Shown here: piece by piece, positions 29,810-41,850 of the stretch
Layout of the letters: the number at the start of each line of letters is the position of its first letter
How positions within the stretch are numbered: the first letter of the stretch is position 1
Assembly: GCA_934047225.1 (NCBI GenBank)
Contig: OW203992.1
Coordinates: 6,189,501 to 6,253,500 of the forward strand
DNA length: 64,000 nucleotides
Origin: Ypsolopha sequella
Taxonomy: Eukaryota > Arthropoda > Insecta > Lepidoptera > Ypsolophidae
Direction: 5' to 3'
Position numbers and translations under genes: made by a program
Notes under the pieces: model-generated
What the model saw: the letters and a program-made list of their open reading frames with translations, nothing else
What the model was told of the DNA's origin: nothing
The model's database searches: none

Positions 29810-29970
29810 GAAAAGGGGCAATATCAAAAGTACGCGGAAAAGAAGAGCTTGTATGACTAGGTTGATGGATGTGGAAGAGGCGAAAGAGGTGTGTTAGGAT
29901 CGTGGCAGATGGAAGCCTCTGCCTACCCCTCTGGCAGACGGGCGTGGGTATATGTACGTATGTATGTTTA
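29810..29970 (+). mobile_element. Non-LTR retrotransposon 3' fragment (copy 2)
   Basis: GGAAAAGGGGCAATATCAAAAG … GAGGCGAAAGAGGTGTGTTA … CCTCTGGCAGACGGGCGTG followed by GTACGTATGTATG. Same 3' end as at 28141-28575, shorter. Confidence 0.75.
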
Positions 29971-31000
29971 CGTAATGTTGTGCTGATAACCTGAATAGTA
30001 AAAAGCGATAAAAGTTTCTTTGAAATATTAGATCTTTACATAGGAAATTGCCGTTTTCTATAGAGAATTTGAAGGAAACTCAATTTTCAGTGCTAACTTT
30101 TCTGAATTTTTTTTAGGAATGACAAATCCAAAGTATAAATGAGACAACATTGAGCTAACAGCAACATTCATTTAATTTTTGAAAAGTGACAGCTGTAAAA
30201 AATTATTACGAATCTTATCATGGAAATGGATATCATTTAGGACAAACTGTTTTTGAAAATTAAATTTTTATAATCAAACTGAAAATAAAAACAAAATTTA
30301 ATACGCAGCTGTAAAACCTTGAAATAAACTTTCAAACAAAAAACAAATAATTGAAATAGCTCTATTGAATTAGAGGAATTATGAACTCAAGAATCTGTAA
30401 GAAAATTTCGGCAATTTCATATGTAAAGACCACAGAACTATTGTAAAGACCACAGAAATATTAATGTAAAGATCTATTATATCGGAACACTAAATCTTAT
30501 TTTTTTTTTCGTACTTACTCATTTTAGGAGTACAAGCTACCGTCATCCATCACTCGTCATCTCAATGATGACGAACGATGATGACGAATAAACCAGGGGA
30601 CGAGAAACGCAAGAACAATGTATGAAATCACGATCAAACAACATATGCGGGGCGAGGGGAGAATGCATGGAATGTACTTTGTACGTAGTACATACTACTT
30701 CCATGGGAGAATGCCTTGTCATTTTTCCGTCAACTATTGACAACAGTGCATGAAAAAGTCGATAAAAATTGTATCGACAACTAATGAATGAATGAATGAA
30801 TAACCGCTCATCATTGATTGCTTCCTTATCTCGAGGAAAACAACGTCACTGTTATTATCAACCGAAACATGGATTACAAATGAAATTAGTTTTTAATGAC
30901 TACTTGACTAGTCGATTTTACCCCAAACCAAAGTCACAACTCATATTAGTAACATCGGAAACACCCAAACACCATGAAGTTTTAACTAGCTAGGGAAATG
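29971..31000. other. AT-rich spacer with small tandem repeats
   Basis: TGTAAAGACCACAGAA is repeated in tandem near 30421-30460, and an AATG microsatellite lies at 30783-30803. No convincing gene. Confidence 0.45.
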
Positions 31001-31290
31001 CATACATACATATACTCACGCCTGTCTCCCAGAGGGATAGGCAGAGACTACAGATTTCCATCTGCTACGATCCTGACAATCCTCTTTCGCATCTTCCAAA
31101 TCCATCAAAGTCATACAACCGGGTATTTCTATTGTTGGTACTTTTGACATTGCCCTTTTATCTAGGGCGGCCTGGTCTAGCTGTACCTTCCACTTGCGCA
31201 CCATAAATTTCTATTGTCACTCTACTTTCATTCATCCTCTGTACATGTCCAAACCACCGAGCTTTTCTTTTTCAAAATTTTTTTTATTTG
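31001..31290 (-). mobile_element. Non-LTR retrotransposon 3' fragment (copy 3, inverted)
   Basis: On the - strand it reads through a 62-codon frame (31204-31016) with LEDAKEDCQDRSRWKSVVSA and ends in GGGAGACAGGCGTG plus TATG repeats. Upstream on the same strand is GGTGGTTTGGACATGT, the same RT-tail region as copy 1. Three related 3' ends within 3 kb. Confidence 0.75.
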
Positions 31291-31725
31291 TTTATTTATT
31301 CATAATTTTACACTATTTTATTACAATCATGATGAATATTATCAATAAACTCACATGAGTTTGTCCTGATACTACAATTCGTGAATAATACTCATATTCG
31401 TGCATGAGATTATTCTAGTTCATAGACAATACAGCCCATTCGTCTATGTTCTAGTCACTACATCTTCTTTCACCCCGCAACGATCCCGGATGTCGATACT
31501 TTTTACTTCAAGTTACTCCGTAAGTAACGCATTTCCACTAGCTAGGGAAATCCCTGTATTATTTCCATATATTGATGGAATCTTATCAATTTGTCATACT
31601 TCCTTGTAATTATTTGGTACCAATTTTCTTTTATTTTAATCTTATAAAGTTTAAAAACATAACGTAGAATATGTATGTAAAACGTAAAAGTACCATATTA
31701 TGGGAAGGCTAATCGGGAATCATTT
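31291..31725. other. AT-rich spacer
   Basis: Nothing recognised. Confidence 0.4.
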
Positions 31726-32516
31726 AAAAAAAAACGGCCAAGTGCAAGTCAGACTCGCGTACCTAGGGTGCCGTATTGTGGATGATAAATATAATTTTGT
31801 CACTTTCTTTCTTGAATTTCTCAACCGCTTTGTTTTTTCTGTAATCTTTACGTAAACACATAATGCCATCATTTAGTTCATCGGTCTACCGTTTTTTTAT
31901 GGTGTTTCAAGTATTTCTCGAAATAGATGGAATTGAATATAGTCAAAGTGTATATTTTTACAATCACCTTTTAATACCTACAATTTGATACCCATATTGT
32001 ATTTTTATAAAACATGTTTTTAATTATTTTACTTATTTTTTTATAATTCTCATTTGTGCTCAAATTTTTTTAAATCGCTATAGTTCTCCTGTAATTTGCC
32101 AGTTATGATGTATAATCGATATTTTATTCATATTTTTCGGCCTACCAGTTTCGGAGATGAGGGGACTTACATATTTTTGTGGTTTTTTAAAGATTTCTCG
32201 AAACCAGTGCCAGTAAATATAGTAAAAGTATATATTTTTACAAACAACTTTTTAATATCTACAATTTGATACCCATATTTTATTTTTAGGATAATAATAA
32301 TTATTATTTTTCTCACTTTTGTTTTAGAAATATTGTGAACAATTTCAAATTTTTCATATTTTTTTTACACGGTGATATGTGGGCAAATTAATGCTATTTC
32401 TGTGCCAAATGCTAAAGTAATAAGGCTGTGACATATAGACATATAGACGAATGGACAACGGAGTCTCAACATAAAGGTTCCTTTTGTACCTTTTAGGTAC
32501 TACGGAAGCCTAAAAA
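31726..32516 (+). repeat. Dispersed repeat, same subfamily as 381-3220
   Basis: Starts AAACGGCCAAGTGCAAGTCA, has the TGGATGATAAAT box and ends ACAACGGAGTCTCAACATA … GGTACTACGGAAGCCTAAAA. This uninterrupted copy shows where the hAT element inserted in the other copy. Confidence 0.75.
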
Positions 32517-32732
32517 TTTAAGGTAATATTTTGTGTATATAGTGTTTTCTCAAACTAAGTTTGAGATGATACATGAATAGTAATTAAGAAGACAGTAATG
32601 CAAATCCCTTAGAAAATCACGCGTAATTATTCTAAGGCAAATCCAAATGATCTTCAATACAAGTAGTCCGCCACAGCAAGCAAGGGGCTCCTTTTGCTGT
32701 TTAAATGACCAGAAACAAGTGGCTATAGACAG

Positions 32733-32818
32733 CAGTGGCGTGCATACAACTTTTTTTCTGAAAAAGCAATCAGAAGGTCAATTTTTACAATAAAAAAAAA
32801 GTTCTATGCACGTCACTG
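32733..32818. mobile_element. 86-bp hAT-like MITE
   Basis: Inverted ends CAGTGGCGTGCATACAAC and CAGTGACGTGCATAGAAC (reverse complement of the right end), followed on both sides by a T/A run. Flanks ATAGACAG (32725-32732) and ATAAACAG (32819-32826) are an 8-bp duplication with one mismatch. Confidence 0.75.
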
Positions 32819-32826
32819 ATAAACAG

Positions 32827-33147
32827 AATATTGCTAAATAATTTTTTTGCTATATGGGCAAATCATTGATGTATTTGGGCTTTTATGATAGTTATAGAAA
32901 AGTAAATTTTTAGTTTTCTTATTTTTCTCTGGCTGAATACACAGACGTCAGGAAAAAACGTACATTCCCGCAACGGCAATATATCGCTGCATTGGTTCCC
33001 GTAATATCATATTGTACTTTGAATACTGCGGTTTTGAGGATTGATTTGAACATTATCAATGTTTAAATACTTATTCGCCACAATTAACTTCTGAAAACAA
33101 GATATTTATTTTTATATTATTAAATAAATATTTATAAATTATATTTA
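32827..33147. other. AT-rich spacer
   Basis: Nothing recognised. Confidence 0.4.
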
Positions 33148-33322
33148 TACTAGCGAACCCCCCCGGCTTCGCACGGGCATGTATTATACATATAAACCTT
33201 CCTATTGAATTACTCTATCTATTAAAATAACCGCACCAAAATCCGTTACGTAATTTTAAAGATATAAGATACATAGGGACAGATAGACAGCGGGAAGCGA
33301 CTTTGTTTTATACTATGTAGTG
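33148..33322 (+). repeat. Lepidopteran dispersed repeat with CGGCTTCGCACGGG
   Basis: TACTAGCGAACCCCCCCGGC at the start, CAAAATCCGTTACGTAATTT in the middle and AGCGACTTTGTTTTATACTA at the end. This is a very common non-autonomous repeat in Lepidoptera. Class not assigned. Confidence 0.7.
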
Positions 33323-34651
33323 AAACAAATATTTATTTACTTATTTTAACTCAACTCTTCTATTCATACGGGCCATAGATATAAAATAATATTATTGTAA
33401 TAATAATAAAATAATATTATTGTATCAAGATATCTATGATACGGAGGACACACTTCTGAGACCTAAAAACTTACGTTCACTAGAGGTATAATTATTTATT
33501 TATTATACTTACTAAATATATTTGTTGATCTCAATAATTATAATATTGATCTGATATACATAAATGAGGAGAAACTGAGACCTAAAATAAAACAAGTTTA
33601 ATTCATTAACAAAAACATTGATTAATAAAAACTAAAATAATCTAAATTAAAACTACGTACCAATAAATATGTTACAATAAAGTAATAAAATGAAAAACCC
33701 TACAAGAAAAACTTGCCTATAAATTAAACTATATAAAATATTTTTTCCAAATCAAAGACCTAAAATACATACACTATTTCTGGTTGATAAATAAATGATT
33801 TTGATTTTGATTTGATCTCATTAATTTTTTTTGCTGCTCTCTTCAGCGTCGTAAAGAATCTTTTTTGGTGATTGAAACATCTCTAAAGAATGCGAGGAAG
33901 CCTGAGCCTGACTAACCTGTGGGACGGTAAGTATATGGGATCGAGGACAAAGAACGGTGCGCTTACGCATCGCAGGACGTTGACTCATCAGGAAGATTCA
34001 TCCAGGGTCCGAAATATTGCGCCAACCTAATTCTTGGTAGAAAAATCTAGGTCCAAAGTCAGAATTATTATTATAAGTACTGTTGCTAAACCCAAGTATA
34101 TTTATTTTCTTAGGAAAATGTGGAAATCTATTAGGAAAATTAACTTGTTTGTGTTATATATAACACAATATATTACACAATAAATAACAAACAATATATT
34201 GCGTGCACATAATTCACTTTCATTTCCATGGTGCAAGAATGGGAATGACGAACTTGGTAAGATTTGAGTCAGGAAATATTGAAAATTGCATAATATGGCA
34301 CAACTCTACCTTCGTTCGTGTACTTTGACACAATTTGAGAAAAATACGCGCTTGAATTTCACAATATTTCCTCTTTTAGTTAGGTACTTGTACTTTTTAA
34401 ACATTAGAGATAGCGTGCAATGACTTGCCTTAATTCAAATTGTGACGTGTGTGCAATTGTGAGTTGGTGACACATCAATGGAAACGACATTTTCAAATGA
34501 AAATGGGAAGGGTTGGTAGTGAAAGAAACATATGAATCATGAATTGCAAAAAAGCACAAAGCCATGCATACAAATTTTTCAGGAGAGACAAAAATCCTAA
34601 TTCTGTTTTAAATAATAAATTTAAATAGATTAGTTCTCCTCTATACACTTT
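33323..34651. other. AT-rich spacer with a LINE-type tail
   Basis: A tail AATAAATGATTTTGATTTTG at about 33788-33812 suggests the 3' end of a CR1/L2-like LINE. A short AT palindrome lies at about 33375-33425. No gene recognised. Confidence 0.4.
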
Positions 34652-35380
34652 TTAACCGACTTCAAAAAGGAGGCGGTTCTCAATTCGACTGTATGTTTTT
34701 TTTTTTTTTATTTTTTTATTTTTTTTTTTTGGCGTTGTTACTCCATAACTCCGTCATTTCTGAACCGATTTGAACAATTCTTTTTTTGTTTGAAAGAGTG
34801 TACTTCCAGGTAGGTCCCATTTTGGATTTGGTCATGATCTGATGAAGGTCTTCAGAGATAGGCAGTGGAACTCCTCAGAAAATGACAGCATACCTCTAGA
34901 AATTGAGGTAATCGCTTTGTACCTGGGTGCTGATTACAAGGTATCACTTAAAAATCGACATTCTTCCACCTGACCTTCGATCCTGGCTTCATCACCATAT
35001 TCACCATAGAACTCCTCAACGGATCAGAGCACATAACTCGAGATTGCGGCTATCACTGCGTTAGGGTGCTAATTCAAGGGTATTACTTGGAGATTACCAG
35101 AATACCCACCTGACCTTCAATCCTGGCTTCATCACCATAGAACTCCTCAACGGATGACAGCACATAACTTTGGATTGCGGCAATCAGTTTGTGTCAGGGT
35201 GCTCATTGCAGGGCATTGCTTGAAAATTGCCAATGTACCCACCTGACCTTCGATCTTGGCTTCATCACCGTAGAACTCTTTAACGAATGACAGCACATAA
35301 CTCGAGATTGCGGTAATCATGTTGTATTAGGGTGCTGATAGCAGGAAGCTACTCAAACATAGCTACTTATACTCACTTGA
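34652..35380. repeat. Repeat block with a 130-140 bp minisatellite
   Basis: It opens with ACCGACTTCAAAAAGGAGGC, a common lepidopteran repeat start, and a poly(T) tract. From about 34850 a unit containing CACCTGACCTTCGATCCTGG and AACTCCTCAACGGATGACAG recurs at 34967, 35107 and 35240 (spacing 140 and 133 bp) with partial units on each side. No coding potential. Confidence 0.75.
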
Positions 35381-35460
35381 ACTTCGTTTCATATTAACAC
35401 CACGTTTACAAGAACTACCCATACTTCAAAATTTAACCCAGCAACACTAAAAAATGTGAA

Positions 35461-35820
35461 ATAAAATAAACTTTTAACAAAAAAATAGCAACCGACTTCA
35501 ATAGTAACAGCAGTCATTCACTAAAAAGTTAATAATAATTCTATAAAGACCGATGGTACCGAAGCAACACTTTTGCTGACTTCATTCTTCCTGAAACATT
35601 ATGTTATCTAGAAGTCGGCGTATTTCCTACGATATAGCAACATAAAAACCAATATAAGAACGCCGACTTCTAGATAACATAACGTTTCAGGAAGAAAGAA
35701 GTCGGCAAAAGTGTTGCTTCGGTACCATCGGTCTTTATAGAATTATTATTAACTTTTTAGTGAATGACTGCTGTTACTATTGAAGTCGGTTGCTATTTTT
35801 TTGTTAAAAGTTTATTTTAT
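35461..35820. repeat. Near-perfect hairpin: two 160-bp inverted arms, 40-bp loop
   Basis: 35461-35620 and 35661-35820 are reverse complements with three mismatches seen (all in the inner 50 bp), about 98% identity. The arms contain ATAGCAACCGACTTCAATAG and GATGGTACCGAAGCAACAC. The loop is 35621-35660. If transcribed it would fold into a long double-stranded RNA. It may be a foldback transposon; no target duplication was defined. Confidence 0.92.
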
Positions 35821-36807
35821 ATGTTGATATAGTTTTGTTAATAAATTCACTCACTTTTCTTGTAATGTTGAAAACTTAATTATGGACATGTGCCCTTTTT
35901 TGTTATAAAGAGGGAACATAGAGGAAAAAAGAGACTTTTTGCAGTAAATAATATTATTTCTATGAAAAGTTTCTTGAAACTAAATCTAGAAATATCGAGT
36001 GTTTTTAACATGTTTTATTAACGTTGCATTATAATACCTTACATTACAACAATAAAACCTTAAAATAGTGAAGTAAAGCGAGGTGTTTGTTGTGACCCTA
36101 AGCTCCTAAAAAACATATATTTAATTTCATATTTCATTTCATTTCAACAAAATTTCTTTCGACCCAAATCTGGATATTATTAAAAACCATGTTAGAGTTC
36201 TTTAGATGATCTCTATTCATCAAACTACGAGGAAAAGTACGTTTGAATACCTCATTTAAATACTTCTATCGAGCGAAGACTTTTCAACTTTTCATCGCAT
36301 TTCTTTCCAGCAGGAATCTAGAGAAAGGTTCCAAAATATTATTTAATTTATCAAACTAGTTCTTGAAAGTAGTTACAGGACTTCAAAAAGTTCCAATATT
36401 TTTACGGTATTTTTATCGAATTATATTTTGTAATCCGCTACATTTTATTTCGAAAATCGCTCGAGGTTAGGGTTGTCAGATTTTTTTTTGATCCTGTAAG
36501 GGGCAAATGCTAAATTTGGCAAAATAAATTTGGGATTTGAAAATTTTCCCCGGGACAAATAAAAAGCATGTATTTTACGTTCTTATTTTTATGTGATTTT
36601 ATTGCTAGTTATATTTTAAACGAGATCGTTAAGTTTTAATATATCTTTGTTTGATTTCTCATATTTGTAAAATTTTATGCAGTTATAAATCATAGTTGAA
36701 AACGGTTATTAATTCGCTCTTTATCAAATCCTGGGTACATTTGTTGCGCACATCAGTCCATTTCAATACCATCTGCAAAAAAATTCTCTCCACAAAGCAA
36801 TTAGAAC
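35821..36807. other. AT-rich spacer
   Basis: No gene or repeat boundary that I can support. Confidence 0.4.
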
Positions 36808-36873
36808 TAGGGATACTGAAGATAAACGATACATAATTATTAGGGATACTGAAGATAAACGATACATAATTAT
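36808..36873. repeat. 33-bp perfect tandem duplication
   Basis: The unit starting TAGGGATACTGAAGATAAAC occurs twice in a row without a mismatch (36808-36840, 36841-36873). Confidence 0.9.
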
Positions 36874-36937
36874 ATAAGGTCTTTCAATTTAAATGGAAAG
36901 TAATTTAGGAGGTTATTCAGTATCGTTAATACATCAC

Positions 36938-37072
36938 ATTCCACTGCAAAGCACTTTTTTTTGCGCGAACATTTTTTTCACTTCTCAGTACAAAGTGGTC
37001 CGATCAGCTGACTCAGTTTGTATGGAAAAGTGAAGAAAAAGTTCGCTAAAAAAAAGTACTTTGCAGTGGAAT
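36938..37072. mobile_element. Foldback MITE (135 bp)
   Basis: Ends ATTCCACTGCAAAG and CTTTGCAGTGGAAT, with arms of about 55 bp containing TTCGCGCAAAAAAAA-like runs. Non-coding. Confidence 0.75.
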
Positions 37073-37860
37073 GGAATCACCTCTTAAATTACCTTATATA
37101 AAGGTTAGTGATTTCATTTCGGGAAAACCCTTGCATTATTTTCTTCCACTTCTCAATTGCACCTATACTTTGGTCATCAAACAACGTTGCAATGCTCAGG
37201 CTTTTTTTAATAATTTAAAATATATAGAAATAATTCGGTCATGCGTGACGCGGTGCCTAATATTAATCGAATAATGTTAAAATACGGGAAAAAGTCTATC
37301 CCGGCGGGAAGTTTAAAATTATGCCTGAAATAACAGACAGTGAAGTCAACAACATGAGGGTTCTAATCTAACTTCTAGTGCGACACCCCTCAAATGAACT
37401 CGTTTAAAAATCAACTATATTTCATAATAAGAAATATTATTGCGCAATAATAAATAGTTACAGCTAGATTCAGTTGAACAAAAGTGTCATTCATTTAGCC
37501 TCTAACTCTAAGCGTCAAGATAAGATAAAAAGGAAGTGAAACTTTTAATTTAACTTTTATTTTATTTATTTATTAATAATATAATTTTATAAATCTCCTT
37601 CATAATCTGAAAGTTCTTTGTTTTGTTTGGTTAGTTAAATGAAATGACTCTGTCTGTACTAGCAAAATAAAACCGACACAAATAATAAAATATTCGTAAG
37701 AACATCCTTTTTGAAATATTCATCCCACCAAAAACATAAATGTGAAAAAGGGGTCGAGTTCAGTACAAATTAAGGCAGTGCAGGATTATCGGCTTCGCCG
37801 AAAAAAGAATTGAGATCAAATTGGGTGCCGAGGTTTATGGAGATTCCTTCAGTCGTACAT
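37073..37860. other. AT-rich spacer
   Basis: Nothing recognised beyond short TTTATT runs. Confidence 0.4.
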
Positions 37861-38390
37861 TTTTTTTTTTTTTTATGCGTTTATTGAGTAAAGACAAGAA
37901 AAATATACAATATTATAAAACTTATACAGCTAACGGAAACCATAAAGAGGTTTATGTGTCGCTGCAAGCGCTCACAACTAAAATTTTACTTATTTAATTT
38001 TATAATTTTTTTTATCGAGATAGTGACACTTCAAAATAGTTTTTATTTTGTGAGGATTACGATTCAGTTGACTTATAATTTCACTTGGTAGTTCGTTTAA
38101 TATCTTTGGTAGCATGTACTCCCAAGTGCGAGTACCATAGTTATTGTTGTAGGAGGGTAGTTTGTATGTCGGTAAGTATGTCAGTTTACGAAGTTGATTT
38201 GGTCTTGTTTTTTTTTGTATTTGGTCAACTTTGTCGTACTCCTCACAAATAGTGTCCATTTTTACTTTGTTGAAAACATTTATGACTTTGCAGTATTTAA
38301 ATAATTCGTCTTCTTTGTATTTAACTTTAACTCTACAACGTTCTTTAAGAAAGTTAGTTAGGGTCCTTGCTACTGAATATATAGAACCAA
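37861..38390 (-). mobile_element. LINE 3' end with poly(A), - strand
   Basis: A run of about 15 T at 37861 marks a poly(A) tail of a - strand insertion. It is followed by a 3' UTR and the coding remnant at 37990-38259. 5'-truncated; the 5' limit is not sharp. Confidence 0.6.
37990..38259 (-). pseudogene. C-terminal end of a LINE reverse transcriptase
   Basis: 89 codons with NNNYGTRTWEYMLPKILNEL, the conserved block near the C-terminus of many CR1/jockey-type RT proteins, and a basic lysine end. The catalytic part is absent. Confidence 0.6.
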
Positions 38391-38561
38391 CTTAATATTT
38401 ATATCCTCAGATGACGCTATAAAAACATTATAATTTTGATTATATTTATTTTGCGAAATCCACCGCTATGAATACTCTAAATATTATTAGAGTGCAAAGC
38501 CGATAATCATCTGCAAGCACTGCCTTTTTACTAAACTCGGCCCCTTTATCATGGTCCGTTT

Positions 38562-38880
38562 TCAGGGTTCCGTACACCCGAAGGGTGCCAAATGGGACAC
38601 TATTACCACAGTACACTGTGATATTACTAAACTTCACAGAACTTTACTATGGCCTCTAACGCGGCATGGTATAATACAATTTAAAATAAAATTATACCCA
38701 GGGGTACATACAAAAAACTCGAAAAAGTAGCGTTTTTTTGACGTTATCATGTCCCGAAATTAGGGTTCGAATTGTTTACATTATCAGGCAGGCCTCATCA
38801 GGAGCTTGTTTGTAACTTTTTGTGCTTGTACGGAAGCCTTTGTGCGCGAGTCCAACTCGCAATTGCCCAAATATTTTTTT
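38562..38880 (-). repeat. Dispersed repeat of the CCGGCCAAGTG family, inverted
   Basis: On the - strand it begins TTTGGGCAATTGCGAGTTGG with GACTCGCGCAC, and ends GGGTGTACGGAACCCTGA. Roughly 320 bp, more diverged than the copy at 39251. Confidence 0.65.
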
Positions 38881-39250
38881 TTATTTGGATAGATTTTATC
38901 TTGGAATGTTTACTAAATTTAAGTACTTACCAGATCTAAGTAGTACTTGTTCACTGAATAAAGGAAATTAATTGAAAGGCATATTTCTATACGAAATATC
39001 TTTTTTTTTGTTTATAACTATTAATATATTAATAACTATAGGCAGATAAGAACAATAGGAAAATCTAACATTATAGATGGCAGCACATACTCGTATCAAT
39101 GAATACCTAGCGTATTGCATGTTTATTGTTATTCTTTCTTGCTCGCTCAAGTAATAAATTATCTATTGCAGTCAAAGCGTTACACGTCCATCGAATGTTA
39201 TACTTTTGTGAAATCCATTGAATGAATACAAAATGATGTATGGAAAAGTA
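38881..39250. other. AT-rich spacer
   Basis: Nothing recognised. Confidence 0.4.
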
Positions 39251-39560
39251 AAAAACCGGCCAAGTGCGAGACGGACTCGCGCACGAAGGGTTCCGTACCA
39301 TTATCTATAAAAACGGCAAAAAAAACATGTCTGTTGTATGGGAGCCCCCTTAAATATTTATTTTATTCTTTTTTTTTAGTATTTTTTGTTATAGCCGCAA
39401 CAGAAATCCGCTGTGAAAATTTCAACTGTCTAACTATCACGGTTCATGAGATACAGCCTGGTGGCAGACGAACAGACAGACGGACAGACAGACGGACGGA
39501 CAGCGGAGTCTTAGTAATAGGGTCGCGTTGGTTACCCTTTGGGTACGGAACTCTAAAAAA
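39251..39560 (+). repeat. Full-length 310-bp dispersed repeat, SINE-like
   Basis: AAAAACCGGCCAAGTGCGAG at the start, TATGGGAGCCCCCTTAAAT in the middle, AGACAGACGGACGGACAGCG and GTTACCCTTTGGGTACGG at the end. It lies about 680 bp upstream of the trbl start codon and is the most complete short copy in the window. No poly(A) and no RNA polymerase III boxes could be confirmed. Confidence 0.75.
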
Positions 39561-40238
39561 TTAAAAATTGTACGTAAACATTTGACAGGTATTGGCATTG
39601 CCAAATACAAAGTGAATGATCGGCGTCTTTCTCTGTCTAAAGACTACTGATTTGTATGCTAAAGAGGGAGACAAATATACAGTACTCGTTACGTTTATAA
39701 AGCGCATGGCGTTGCTTGCGTACTACGCAAGATGACGGTGTGTCGACATTGGACGTTGGATCGGTCGCTCGCGATTGTTGCCGGTTTTCGTCGACGTCAG
39801 TCTCGCAATGGCGTTTGTGGGAGTCGGTTGTGCGTTCCTTTGACTCCACGACAGCCCGAGCGGACACCGGGCCAAAACATTGGCCTGTCTATTCGTGTTC
39901 GAATTACAACTCGGAAATCTTTCCTGTAATTCTTGACACAGAACGACGATACGTTTCGTCATCACGGACAGTCAATTTTTGGTGCGATATCCACTCAGGT
40001 CGAGTCATTTCAAGGTTTGTACTCTTTATTTATATACGTAATTTCCCCTTACAAATAGGTGTTACTAAACACTCGATTGTCTCGCCTAATTTTGAAACAG
40101 TTTCGCTGTTTGTTGCAAATAATTTGCAAAGTTTCTTTTAAAATTGTTTCAGATCATGCCCATCTCATCGTAGTTCCTCATCGATAAGTGTTAGTGTCTT
40201 GTGTTTGTGAACATAGTGTAAACGTGATAAGTGTAGTG
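39561..40238 (+). promoter_or_regulatory. trbl 5' flank and 5' UTR
   Basis: Higher GC than the flanking spacer and free of visible repeats. A TTTATTTATATACG stretch at about 40024 is TATA-like. TTGTTTCAG at 40144-40152 could be a 3' splice site, so the leader may be spliced. The start of transcription cannot be fixed. Open frames here (for example 39732-39929) have no recognisable protein content. Confidence 0.4.
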
Positions 40239-40529
40239 ATGGATCCCGGATCACCTTCGGTGCTGTGGCCACTTCGGCTGACGAAGCCTCCGGTGACCGG
40301 AGAGCACAGCAAAGCGGAAGAGAGATCACCCTCGCCTTCGCTGGCGGAGCGCTTGGCTGCATCGCCCTCATCCCCCGCTTCCCCGCAAGCGCCGCCAAGC
40401 CCGGCGCCACCGCAGCACCAGTTCCAAGCGGCATTGGTGGCCGAAAAGTATCTTCTCCTAGAACAAGTTGAGGGGTCCTCTTTATGCCGCTGTATTGACG
40501 TGCGTACGCAAGAGGAATACGTATGTAAG
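40239..40529 (+). CDS. Tribbles pseudokinase, exon 1 (N-terminal region)
   Basis: ATG at 40239 with G at -3 and G at +4. The 97 codons encode a Pro/Ser/Ala-rich N-terminal tail, then the start of the kinase-like fold (KYLLLEQVEGSSLCRCIDVR) with the Lys-containing strand EEYVCK at the end. AAG|GTGAGT at 40529/40530 is a strong donor, phase 0. Tribbles are pseudokinases that scaffold substrates to the COP1 ubiquitin ligase; in flies trbl lowers String/Cdc25 and Slbo levels. A glycine-rich loop is absent, as is typical for the family. Acts in cytoplasm and nucleus. Confidence 0.88.
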
Positions 40530-41850
40530 GTGAGTACATGTGTAGATATGCTCTTCATCATCAACGAGACCGATGTATGAACGCCCTACGTAACCTCGTG
40601 ATGAAACTTGAAACGTCCCGGTTTCAAAGGTGGTTTCAACAGCTGGTTGCGTCGTTTTTGTTTGATTGATATAGTACGTAATTTGTACCAGCCTGTTCAT
40701 GTGTAAGACCATTGGTTTACTTGGTCTGTACTACTCGTCCAAGACAATTAGACATATGGGCCACCCTAATTGCTTCTGTCAAAAGGTAAAATCTTCGCCA
40801 TTTGTTAGCGTAGTAGGTAGGTACTATAAGTAGCACTTGGTAAAATCTCCAGCCGCTATCTTTAACTTTGTAATACCAAAATGGTAACTGATCAGCTCCC
40901 TTTATACATAGCATAATGATACATACCTACCTTCAAACTTACCTACATAACAATGAAAACTTATTTCATAATCGACTTTTAATGTATCTTAAATGATTAA
41001 TGCTAAGCTCCATTTTGATGATAGCGCAATGATACCTACTCAAAAACTTCCTCAAAATAACACCCAGCTAAACATAGAAAACCCCATCCAAATCGATTCA
41101 GTGGTTGTTAATTTATAAGCTAACGAAGTATTTTGTATGTCTAACTAAAGACGATGAATCACTTCTTCACTAGTCTTTTGCCATCGACTTCTTTTGCTAG
41201 AGTAGGTACCTACCTAGTTACTGCCCACCTCCCTTTAGTCACTGCGTAATTCTTCATACACTAAAACACAAATATAGGTGTGATTTTATCAATATTTTAT
41301 TTTATTTATCAATAAATGCATTTTCAATGACCTAATAAATAATATTTGTTACTAAAATAATAGATCTGTCACCTAAATTGAATCACCAAATAACATCAAA
41401 ACGCTTATTAAATATTAATTAAGAATTAGTTGGAAATAATATCAACCATCAAATAATTGTATAGGGTTTCAAAATAGTAGAAGTGTCACCAAAATTGAAT
41501 CACCACACAATGTAAAAATGTTTACCTAAAAATTAAGTTATGCCGATTTAAACAATATTTTTTATTAGCGATTTAAACAATATTTTTTATTTCATTTAGT
41601 CTATTTTTAATTTTATATTCTTTGTAGTTAGTGTATATTTTAAGTATTATTTATGTTATTTAAGTTTCTTGCTAATAAAATACCAAAGACAATATAACCA
41701 CTTCGATAAAATACATTTATGCCGAAATTTCTGTCAAAATTAAGAGGTAGGTAAATAATATATATTTACATGTAAACCTAATACGCTCCTCCACGAAGGA
41801 TTTCGATTTCATACTTTTTTGAAGCATTTTTTCATAAAATAAGGAACTGT

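Noticed and set aside
39716..40141. 141-codon frame upstream of trbl
   Set aside because: It overlaps the expected 5' UTR, no motif, and several other frames are open here by chance because of GC-rich composition.
40165..40564. Long - strand frames opposite trbl exon 1
   Set aside because: Shadows of the GC-rich sense codons.
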